Made by a program: the position numbers and the translations under genes | Source of the DNA: Lentisphaerota bacterium | Lineage (GTDB): Bacteria; Verrucomicrobiota; Kiritimatiellia; RFP12; UBA1067 | Reading direction: 5' to 3' | Assembly (NCBI GenBank): GCA_015061765.1 | Contig: SUVZ01000218.1 | Coordinates: forward strand, 1 to 6,616 | DNA length: 6,616 nucleotides | In this document: in pieces, positions 1 through 5,733 of the stretch | How the letters are laid out: every line of letters starts with the position of its first letter | Numbering within the stretch: position 1 is the first letter of the stretch | Notes under the pieces: generated by a model | What the model saw: only the letters and a program-made list of their open reading frames with translations | Database searches by the model: none | What the model was told of the DNA's origin: nothing

Positions 1-936
1 GGAGGGAACGCAGCTGACAGGGAAGCCGGAACCCGGACGGTAGAACTGGACGGTGAGAAAGGCGTTGCTCTCACAGGTGGCGAGCAGTTTCAGCGCCGAA
101 TAGCGACGATTGGGGACACGGAACTGCAGCCGTCCGGGCGTCACGCTCATCGCTCCGCTCCAGCGTCCGCCGAACGTACCTTTGTTGGGCTGGCCGTATT
201 CGCTTACACATGCCTCGCGCACCCACGAGCGCGAGACGTCCACCGCCTTGCCGCCGGCGAGAAACGGAATGCCGCCAAAATTCAACTCACCGTCACCCGC
301 CGCACCGGGGACGCTGGCGACGTTGCCTAGCGGAATGCGGTAGCATCCCCTGGCGGATGCCACTTTCACGGCCGCAGTTTCGGAGACTACGGCGGCTTTG
401 GAGGAGACGACCGATATCTTCCGCCCCGCCACGTCTTCGCTCGCCTTGAGGGAGTGGATCAAAACGTCATCGACATAGAAGGAAAGCCATCCATCGCAGA
501 GTTCCACGGACAATTCAATCCTGCGTTCCGACGGCAGAATGCGGGCGGCTGCCTCGTAATGGCGGCTCAGCATCTCGATGTCCGACGGCAGATCGAAACG
601 CGGCTTGAATCTTCCGTTGGGCGAATAGGTGCAATCCTCCCACCAGTAGCTCATTTCCTCTTCCGGACTGGAGGAGGCGGGATGGGGGCGCTTCTGCGGA
701 CTTCTCCCTTTCACGTCGGAAAACCACCACTTGTACCCATCCTCTTCCGAACGCATCTCCAGCTTCTCGCGCCCACGCCCAAGCGAAATCGTCAGCTTCT
801 CCTTTACCGGCAAAACCGCCGTGAAACTCACACGGCTTCCGACTTCCAGCGTCGCCTCCCTGACCGGCGCGCCAAACGCCGTGACGCCGTAGGCCAAAAC
901 AGCCAATGCGGTCAAACCTGTTGCTGTCACATTCAT
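1..936 (-). CDS. Secreted beta-sandwich-like protein, 3' end beyond the window
   Basis: An open frame of 312 codons without a stop reads leftward off the window edge, so the C-terminus is missing. The ATG at 936-934 is preceded by AAGGAG (948-943) with a 6-nt spacer, and an in-frame TAG lies just upstream (963-961), which fixes the start. Residues 6-23 are hydrophobic and end in V-T-A / F-G-A, suggesting Sec export, although the n-region has no Lys or Arg, which makes the signal atypical. Residues 140-163 (IELSVEL..GWLSFYVDDVLIHSL) have the alternating pattern of a LamG/concanavalin-like sheet. Residues 199-292 form a second beta-rich unit with F-G-G-I-P-F at 220-225 and VPNRRYSALKLLA at 274-286. 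This resembles accessory jelly-roll segments on secreted proteins and glycoside hydrolases of PVC bacteria; that match is from memory. The gene follows the beta-helix gene by 42 nt on the same strand with no terminator between, so co-transcription is likely. Function is unknown; carbohydrate binding or processing is a guess. Confidence 0.8.
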   Translation of the reverse strand, partial: MNVTATGLTALAVLAYGVTAFGAPVREATLEVGSRVSFTAVLPVKEKLTISLGRGREKLEMRSEEDGYKWWFSDVKGRSPQKRPHPASSSPEEEMSYWWEDCTYSPNGRFKPRFDLPSDIEMLSRHYEAAARILPSERRIELSVELCDGWLSFYVDDVLIHSLKASEDVAGRKISVVSSKAAVVSETAAVKVASARGCYRIPLGNVASVPGAAGDGELNFGGIPFLAGGKAVDVSRSWVREACVSEYGQPNKGTFGGRWSGAMSVTPGRLQFRVPNRRYSALKLLATCESNAFLTVQFYRPGSGFPVSCVPS

Positions 937-978
937 ATAACTCTCCTTGCTTGCGTTATTCTATCACATTCGGGCGTA

Positions 979-3417
979 TCATCGAACAACAATCGTCGTG
1001 CCCTTGATTTCACTTGGATCGAACTCGAAGCATCCAATGTCCGGCGTCCCCCCGATGACGCGAGGCCGACCGAGAAGATCCGTCGCGCCCGACATCCAAT
1101 CAAGCTCCATGCCTGCGTTCACGGTCGGTCCGGACTGCACCGTGTAGTCGCCTTTCCACGGTTTGCGGAACTTCAGAGAACCCTCCGCAAGGAGGATGTT
1201 GCTTTCGCCGCCAAGCGGGGCGTCGGATGCGACATGGGAATAGGTCGGTCCGGTCTTGCAGGACACGATTTCGCCAAACTGGTTGGTGCACCCGTAAACG
1301 AGCGTATTAAGAACGGTTCCCCCCTTGATGATCGGGCCGCTCAGTGCCGCCCATTCCTTTCCGGCTTCCGATTCATAGGCCTCGCCTTGAAACCGGCAGT
1401 CAATGAGAGAACAGTTTTCAATGACCGTCTGCCCGTTGGCATGTATGGTCGCGGAACGATACTTGCCGCTATGCATATCCTGATGATTGCGGCAACGCAG
1501 AAAAAGACAGTTGCGCAATGTCAACGAACCGCTATTGACATGCACCGTTCCGTACGAATAGTAATCTCCGCAGTCGATGTCTTGGAAAGTGCAATGCGTC
1601 AGAACCGGTGCGGCGTACGCATTGTCGACCCTAAATGCCGACGATCGGTAATGACAGTGGATATTGCGGAATACGCAATTTGAAAACACTGGAGCAACCG
1701 CCGCATAAATGCTAACGACATATGCGCTTTCAATTCTTGCCGATGAATAGTTTTCAAAGACGCAGTTCGATATCCGGCCTTGCGGATCTTTCGCCAGCGC
1801 ACTGTTTACGTAGCTGTAGGACTTCTTTCTGAAATCAACCGTGAAGCCTCGGAACTCAACTTTTGAATCGGCAAAGTCGAACAGCTGATACGTCGCACCG
1901 GTCCGGTCCGTTTTAGTCCCTTCGACAATGTGCGACGGAACGTTCAACTTCGTTTTTTCAGGACCGTTCCGGCTGCTCATCTTCTGCCTGCCGACAAATT
2001 TCATTGTATATCCGGTCAAATCGAACTCACCATCCCCGACAATGATCGAATCTGCGTTCTCGGTATTTGGCGCGTCGTTGGTCAAGGCCTCATATGCGCC
2101 GGCGATGGTCGCTTTAGCCGTCTCGGCACTCAACCCGTCCTTGTCGTCATCGCCATCCGCCATGACATAAAAAACCTTCGGACGGGCCTTGAGTTCAAAA
2201 CAGCCGATATCGGGCGCAAGACCGGCCATTCGGGTTGAATTGCGGATATCCACGGACGTTTCATCCATCCAGTCCAGAACGGCACCCGCATCGATCGTCG
2301 CGCCGGAAAGCACAACATAATCATCTTTATCGGAAAAGTCCAGCAGAAGCGCGTCTTCCCCGAGAAGAATGTTGTCCGTTCCGTCAAGAACGCGATCCGA
2401 CGCGCAATGGCTGTATTTCTTGCTGCGACCGTTCCCCGTTTCATACTGAAGAGGAGTTCCGTCATTCTTCCTGATGTTGTAGATCAGCGTGTTGCGCACG
2501 GTTGCCTGCCCGTGAATCGGCTGCAAGTCGTTTGCCGCGCCGTCCTTGCTCCATCCATATGCGGTGCAATCGGCAATCGTGCAATTGTCAATGATGACGG
2601 CATTGGCTCTGTCGGGCGTATAAATAACCTGCGCCCGTGCGGCGTTATTGTTGGACCAGTCTATGTCGCAGCGGGCAAACAGGCAGTTCCGGATGACGGT
2701 CGCCGATTTGTCGTTCCGCACGCCGATGGATCCCATCGAATGCCCACCGGTGAAATCGGTGAACGAGCAGCTGTCGATGAGAACTGAAGCTGCCGCATCG
2801 ACGCAGATAGTGTAACCGATGTGGGGATTTTTCCCTTTGGTAAAGCGGCAGTTTCTGATTTCGGGAGCGCACGTTGCATCGCCGACATAAACCATGTTGC
2901 ATCCGTGCATCGCGTTGTAGACCGGATTGGTGTAACCGGTGAAAGTACACCCGATGACCTTGCCCTTTGGATTTTTTAAAAGCGCTCCGTTCAGCTTCAG
3001 CGGTATGTTGTTGAAGTGGACGGTGAGATTTTTCAGCGCCGTATCCGCCGTCGTCAACACGAACATTCCGGCGGAGTAATATTCAATAGCCTCCGATTGC
3101 TCAATCCCGGTGCGCAATTTAAGCGTTGCAACCGCTCCATCTGAGCCTACAATTGATTGTCCATTAGTCAGAACGAGGGGAAAAGCAGGAAACTCGAACT
3201 CCCCTTCCCCGACAATAAGCCGGTTGCCGGCGGTGGCTTCAACGGTGCCGTTGGTCATTGCCGTATATGCTGCGGCGATGGTGGCCTTCGCCTCGGTGGC
3301 GGAGAGGCCTGAATTCTCATCGTTTCCGTCAGCCGCTACGTAATAGTCGGTCGCCGCAAGACATACGGAATGGAAAAGCATCAGAAAAAGAACCGATGCG
3401 CACTGTAACCGTTTCAT
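979..3417 (-). CDS. Secreted two-lobe right-handed parallel beta-helix protein (pectin-lyase-like fold)
   Basis: Encodes 812 residues from the ATG at 3417-3415. An upstream in-frame GTG (3423-3421) would start inside the AAGGAG ribosome binding site, so the ATG, 5 nt after it, is preferred. Residues 1-22 (MKRL, then a hydrophobic core ending CLAA) are a signal peptide; the Cys at 19 lacks a lipobox. The mature protein has two homologous lobes, about residues 25-408 and 416-798. Each opens with [YF]YV.ADG.D...GLS, the usual start of DUF1565/pectate-lyase-like domains, with a D/N-rich loop that could bind calcium. Each continues through six coils carrying an [IL].NC.F-type turn and closes with DAG/NAG..LDWM and PDIGCFE, as in 'choice-of-anchor Q' type proteins. 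A 14-residue tail follows with no sortase, PEP-CTERM or transmembrane anchor. The fold binds or cleaves polysaccharide in many relatives, but I see no identifiable lyase active site, so adhesin or glycan-binding roles are equally possible. It is the first gene of a probable operon with the gene at 1-936. Confidence 0.88.
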   Translation of the reverse strand: MKRLQCASVLFLMLFHSVCLAATDYYVAADGNDENSGLSATEAKATIAAAYTAMTNGTVEATAGNRLIVGEGEFEFPAFPLVLTNGQSIVGSDGAVATLKLRTGIEQSEAIEYYSAGMFVLTTADTALKNLTVHFNNIPLKLNGALLKNPKGKVIGCTFTGYTNPVYNAMHGCNMVYVGDATCAPEIRNCRFTKGKNPHIGYTICVDAAASVLIDSCSFTDFTGGHSMGSIGVRNDKSATVIRNCLFARCDIDWSNNNAARAQVIYTPDRANAVIIDNCTIADCTAYGWSKDGAANDLQPIHGQATVRNTLIYNIRKNDGTPLQYETGNGRSKKYSHCASDRVLDGTDNILLGEDALLLDFSDKDDYVVLSGATIDAGAVLDWMDETSVDIRNSTRMAGLAPDIGCFELKARPKVFYVMADGDDDKDGLSAETAKATIAGAYEALTNDAPNTENADSIIVGDGEFDLTGYTMKFVGRQKMSSRNGPEKTKLNVPSHIVEGTKTDRTGATYQLFDFADSKVEFRGFTVDFRKKSYSYVNSALAKDPQGRISNCVFENYSSARIESAYVVSIYAAVAPVFSNCVFRNIHCHYRSSAFRVDNAYAAPVLTHCTFQDIDCGDYYSYGTVHVNSGSLTLRNCLFLRCRNHQDMHSGKYRSATIHANGQTVIENCSLIDCRFQGEAYESEAGKEWAALSGPIIKGGTVLNTLVYGCTNQFGEIVSCKTGPTYSHVASDAPLGGESNILLAEGSLKFRKPWKGDYTVQSGPTVNAGMELDWMSGATDLLGRPRVIGGTPDIGCFEFDPSEIKGTTIVVR
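1024..2172 (-). repeat. Beta-helix lobe B (second internal duplicate)
   Basis: Residues 416-798. It repeats the plan of lobe A: an FYVMADG opening, IIVGDGEFDL matching LIVGEGEFEF of lobe A, coil-turn cysteines at 552, 581, 609, 637 and 669, Thr (VLNTLVY) at 705, and a closing PDIGCFE. Only a 7-residue linker (LKARPKV) separates the two lobes. Confidence 0.8.
2194..3345 (-). repeat. Beta-helix lobe A (first internal duplicate of the 812-residue protein)
   Basis: Residues 25-408. Coil-turn cysteines fall at 157, 190, 217, 245 and 279, with Thr (VRNTLIY) at the sixth position, 310. The lobe ends in PDIGCFE. Landmarks recur in lobe B at offsets of 390-395 residues. The duplication is clear in protein but diverged in DNA, so it is old. 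Confidence 0.8.
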
Positions 3418-3422
3418 TTGCA

Positions 3423-3429
3423 CTCCTTT
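3423..3429 (-). promoter_or_regulatory. Ribosome binding site that decides the beta-helix start
   Basis: AAAGGAG on the minus strand. Its last G is the first base of the in-frame GTG at 3423, so that codon cannot be its start. The ATG at 3417-3415 lies at a normal 5-nt spacing. Confidence 0.75.
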
Positions 3430-3489
3430 TGGTTAATTGGCCCATCAGAAGGCACATGTCTCCATTACCTCCCAATAAGATATGGAGAA

Positions 3490-3519
3490 AATATAACATA
3501 TTGATTTTTTTTTTGTCAA
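3490..3519 (-). promoter_or_regulatory. Sigma-70-type promoter for the beta-helix gene
   Basis: Reading leftward: a perfect -35 TTGACA (3519-3514), an 18-nt spacer, and -10 TATATT (3495-3490) preceded by an extended TG-n (3498-3496). Nine A residues follow the -35 directly, giving an A10 run with its final base (3514-3505). A-rich sequence upstream of the -35 (about 3522-3542) could act as an UP element. Transcription would start near 3483, leaving a leader of about 65 nt. The call rests on consensus match only. Confidence 0.72.
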
Positions 3520-3555
3520 GTGTTTTTGTCCGCTTTTTTCGATAGTGTCGTGCGA

Positions 3556-3577
3556 AACAAAATAATTCGATTTTGTT
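3556..3577. promoter_or_regulatory. AT-rich inverted repeat in the divergent control region
   Basis: Arms AACAAAAT and ATTTTGTT are perfect over 8 bp around a 6-nt centre (AATTCG). It has no GC-rich stem, so it is unlikely to be a terminator and more likely an operator. It lies upstream of the leftward promoter's -35 and overlaps the first 4 bp of the TGTTG dyad. No regulator is identified. Confidence 0.4.
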
Positions 3578-3589
3578 GTTTCTCCAACA
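3574..3589. promoter_or_regulatory. Probable CRP/FNR-family operator upstream of hcp
   Basis: TGTTG-N6-CAACA is a perfect 5-6-5 dyad, the same geometry as the CRP (TGTGA-N6-TCACA) and CooA (TGTCG-N6-CGACA) sites. Its centre (3581.5) falls at -41.5 if transcription starts 7 nt after the extended -10 that ends at 3616. That is the position of a class II activator. hcp genes of anaerobes are commonly controlled by FNR/CRP-family HcpR-type regulators, so such a regulator is a reasonable but unproven candidate. Confidence 0.5.
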
Positions 3590-3607
3590 TACCGACAAAG
3601 AAACTTT

Positions 3608-3616
3608 TGTTATCAT
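3608..3616 (+). promoter_or_regulatory. Extended -10 promoter element for hcp
   Basis: TG-T-TATCAT is an extended -10. The expected -35 place (3588-3593, CATACC) matches the consensus poorly, which suits an activator-dependent promoter with the dyad at 3574-3589. The predicted start is near 3623, giving a 33-nt leader that contains AAGGAG (3643-3648). Confidence 0.5.
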
Positions 3617-3655
3617 ACCATCGCGTTAAAACCGTAAACCGAAAGGAGAAGGAAT

Positions 3656-5299
3656 ATGAATAATAAAATGTTCTGCTTCCAATGCCAGGAAACTGCCGGC
3701 AACAAAGGTTGCACCCTCCAGGGCGTATGCGGCAAAAAACCCGAAACCGCTGGGCTCCAGGATCTTCTCGTTTGGACGACAAAGGGTCTATGTGCCGTCA
3801 CCTCGCGCCTGCGCGAAGAAGGCAAACCCATAGACAAAGAAACGAATCACCTTATTACACAAAATCTTTTTATCACAATCACCAACGCTAATTTCGACTC
3901 AAGCGCTATTACGAGGGCAATCGAAAAAACACTCGCCGTAAAAGAAACGCTTTTATCTGAACTCGACAACAAGACCAAACTGCCCGACGCGGCCGCCTGG
4001 ACCGGCGACAAAGAAACCTTCTCGACGAAAGCGGCAACTGTCGGAATACTTTCCACGATGGATATCGATGAAGATATCCGCAGTCTTCGGGAACTGATCA
4101 CTTACGGTCTCAAGGGGCTTGCCGCGTACATGAAGCACGCGAATGCCCTGTTATTCGACGATCCCGAACTCGACGCGTTTTTGCAGCGCGCCCTCGCGTC
4201 AACACTTGACGACGCGCTCGCGCTTGATGCGCTCGTCGCCCTTACAATGGAAACGGGGAAAGCGGGCGTAGATGTAATGGCGCTTCTTGATAAAGCCAAC
4301 ACGTCCCGTTACGGCAACCCCGAAATGACGAAAGTGAATCTCGGCGTCAGGAATAACCCTGCGATCTTGATTTCAGGTCACGATCTGGCAGATCTTGAAA
4401 TGCTCCTCAAGCAAACCGAAGGAACAGGCATCGACGTATACACACACTCCGAAATGCTTCCCGCGCACTACTATCCGGCATTCAAAAAATATCCGCACTT
4501 CGTCGGCAACTACGGTAACGCCTGGTGGAAGCAGCGCGAGGAATTCGAATCATTCAACGGACCGATTCTGATGACGACCAACTGCATCGTGCCGCCGCTC
4601 GAAAATGCGAAGTATACTGATCGGCTTTGGACAACCGGCACAGCCGGACTCAATTCCGAACGCCACATTCCCGGCGAGGTCGGTGAAATAAAAGACTTCT
4701 CACCGATTATCGCTCAGGCGAAAAAGTGTCCTCCGCCCGCCCAGATCGAAACAGGCACGATAACGGGAGGCTTTGCGCATGATCAGGTGCTCGCGCTCTC
4801 CGACAGAATAATCACCGCCGTAAAATCCGGCGCGATCAGAAAGTTTATCGTAATGGCGGGGTGCGACGGTAGGATGAAAAACCGGGGATACTACTCCGAG
4901 TTTGCCGAACATCTTCCGAAAGACACTGTAATTCTTACTGCGGGATGCGCCAAATACAAGTACAACAAACTTGATTTAGGCGAGACAAACGGGATTCCGC
5001 GAGTTTTGGACGCAGGTCAATGCAATGACTCGTATTCTCTTGCGGTAATTGCGCTGAAACTGAAGGAAGCCTTTGGGCTTGCCGACATCAACGAGCTGCC
5101 CATTTCCTACAACATCGCCTGGTACGAACAAAAAGCGGTCATCGTGCTTTTAGCACTGCTGCATCTCGGCGTCAAAAATATCCGCTTAGGGCCGACTCTA
5201 CCCGCATTCCTTTCGCCGAATGTCACGAATCTCCTCGTAAGCAAATTCGGCATTGCCGGCATTACAACCGTGGAAGACGATATCAACCTTCTCGGCTGA
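3656..5299 (+). CDS. hcp: Hybrid-cluster protein (class I Hcp, prismane; hydroxylamine reductase / NO reductase)
   Basis: A complete 547-residue cytoplasmic iron-sulfur protein, the usual length for the family. The N-terminal cluster ligands C7, C10, C19 and C25 form CX2CX8CX5C, the class I pattern that binds a [4Fe-4S] cluster; the enterobacterial class has CX2CX11CX6C. All hybrid-cluster ligands of the family appear to be present: H242 (ISGHDL), E266 (THSEM), C310 (TTNC), C403 (AGCDGR, the persulfide cysteine), C431 (AGCAKY), C456 (GQCND), E491 and K493 (WYEQKAV). Known family members reduce hydroxylamine in vitro and nitric oxide to N2O, and one acts as a protein S-nitrosylase; nitrosative-stress protection is the likely role. 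AAGGAG lies 7 nt before the ATG. No hcr-type NADH reductase is adjacent, so the electron donor is probably a ferredoxin or rubredoxin encoded elsewhere. It appears monocistronic, with its own promoter and a palindrome 11 bases after the stop. Confidence 0.97.
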   Translation: MNNKMFCFQCQETAGNKGCTLQGVCGKKPETAGLQDLLVWTTKGLCAVTSRLREEGKPIDKETNHLITQNLFITITNANFDSSAITRAIEKTLAVKETLLSELDNKTKLPDAAAWTGDKETFSTKAATVGILSTMDIDEDIRSLRELITYGLKGLAAYMKHANALLFDDPELDAFLQRALASTLDDALALDALVALTMETGKAGVDVMALLDKANTSRYGNPEMTKVNLGVRNNPAILISGHDLADLEMLLKQTEGTGIDVYTHSEMLPAHYYPAFKKYPHFVGNYGNAWWKQREEFESFNGPILMTTNCIVPPLENAKYTDRLWTTGTAGLNSERHIPGEVGEIKDFSPIIAQAKKCPPPAQIETGTITGGFAHDQVLALSDRIITAVKSGAIRKFIVMAGCDGRMKNRGYYSEFAEHLPKDTVILTAGCAKYKYNKLDLGETNGIPRVLDAGQCNDSYSLAVIALKLKEAFGLADINELPISYNIAWYEQKAVIVLLALLHLGVKNIRLGPTLPAFLSPNVTNLLVSKFGIAGITTVEDDINLLG

Positions 5300-5309
5300 C
5301 GCCCAATCC

Positions 5310-5339
5310 TACCACCGCATTTTATAAAATGCGGTGGTA
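5310..5339. terminator. Perfect 30-bp palindrome after hcp, probable hairpin terminator
   Basis: The half-site TACCACCGCATTTTA is followed directly by its exact complement, so RNA from either strand can fold into a hairpin with a GC-rich base and an AT-rich tip. No T run follows on either strand, so it is not a standard intrinsic terminator. It may end hcp mRNA or protect its 3' end, or serve convergent transcription from the minus-strand genes on the right. A protein-binding site is an alternative. Confidence 0.6.
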
Positions 5340-5425
5340 ACTACAGCCTCTCGTCCGATGCCGAAAATATTCAACTTCATCAGGCCTTTAGAGTTTCCCC
5401 GTTCGCCTCAAACTCACCTTGTACC

Positions 5426-5707
5426 TTATCGTTCCATTCCTGCTTGGTCGGACGTGTGAACGCGGACGAGGAAGACTTTCTTCTTGAGTCCTGTTAGAAG
5501 CCGCTCGGCCTATCTTGTGGAGATTGAATAGGTCTTGGCTATCCGCACAGCCGTCAACATTCCGTCGAGACGCAGCAGTTCCAGAAGATCGCGCTCACGG
5601 GCGGAGAGTTTTACACCGACATTTACACCGACATTTACACCGACATCCTTAAGTTCTTCGCCTTTGCCATTTCTCGCTTTCAGATTTTGACGCGCTCTAT
5701 ATACCAC
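5426..5707 (-). pseudogene. Decayed winged-helix C-terminal domain, AlbA_2 ATP-binding or Fic-type protein remnant
   Basis: An open stretch from a GTG at 5707 reads DVGVNVGVNVGVKLSARERD, then LLELLRLDGMLTAVRIAKTYSISTR. It then meets TAG (5512-5510) and continues in the same frame as AERLLTGLKKKVFLVRV to a TAA at 5428-5426. A VGVN-type linker before a winged helix is characteristic, from memory, of the C-terminus of AlbA_2 (PF04326) ATP-binding/transcriptional-regulator-like proteins and some Fic proteins. The TAG sits in the middle of the presumed recognition helix (S-T-R-[stop]-A-E-R-L-L), where relatives usually have a Thr-like residue. The catalytic or ATP-binding part is absent: an in-frame TGA lies just upstream of 5707, and the Res-like gene ends 26 bases away. 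I read this as a leftover of a larger gene, formerly in the same defence or accessory cluster. The exact borders and the parent family are uncertain. Confidence 0.55.
5610..5645 (-). repeat. Three perfect 12-bp tandem repeats encoding a VNVG linker
   Basis: The plus-strand unit TTTACACCGACA occurs three times without a mismatch. On the minus strand it is in frame and gives Val-Asn-Val-Gly repeats before the winged helix of the 5426-5707 remnant. Because the unit is a multiple of three, copy changes lengthen or shorten the linker without a frameshift. Confidence 0.9.
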
Positions 5708-5733
5708 CTTATCTAATCATCTAAGCACACATA

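Noticed and set aside
454..1683. A 409-codon open frame on the plus strand.
   Set aside because: It is antisense to two well-supported secreted-protein genes with good ribosome binding sites, spans the gap between them, starts at a GTG, and its Arg/Pro/Cys/His-rich translation looks like a shadow of high-GC coding DNA on the other strand.
3355..3360. Cys19 near the end of the beta-helix signal peptide as a lipoprotein site.
   Set aside because: The preceding residues (H-S-V) do not form a lipobox; signal peptidase I cleavage after the C-L-A or L-A-A motif fits better.
3421..3423. GTG as the start of the beta-helix gene, two codons upstream of the ATG.
   Set aside because: Its first base is the last G of the AAGGAG site, leaving no room for ribosome binding; the ATG at 3417 has a normal 5-nt spacing.
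3445..3465. A six-codon upstream ORF (METCAF) in the beta-helix leader, after GGGAGG.
   Set aside because: The spacing from GGGAGG to its ATG is only 2 nt, and there is no sign of an attenuator hairpin or codon bias. It is probably chance.
3329..3616. A 95-codon minus-strand open frame across the intergenic region.
   Set aside because: It runs through the -35/-10 region and A tract and overlaps the beta-helix gene out of frame. Its composition follows AT-rich promoter DNA.
3656..5299. Carbon monoxide dehydrogenase (CooS), which shares fold and cysteine motifs with Hcp.
   Set aside because: The N-terminal CX2CX8CX5C, the length of 547 residues and the full hybrid-cluster ligand set including AGCDGR and WYEQK identify Hcp.
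5380..5490. A second minus-strand open stretch ending FTRPTKQEWNDKVQGEFEANGETLKA before two TGA codons.
   Set aside because: Its composition is protein-like, but it has no ribosome binding site or start that I can defend and overlaps the winged-helix remnant in another frame. It may be a frameshifted piece of a decayed gene, but I cannot assign it.
5610..5645. A CRISPR-like array.
   Set aside because: The three 12-bp units abut with no spacers and encode an in-frame peptide repeat; this is a coding minisatellite.
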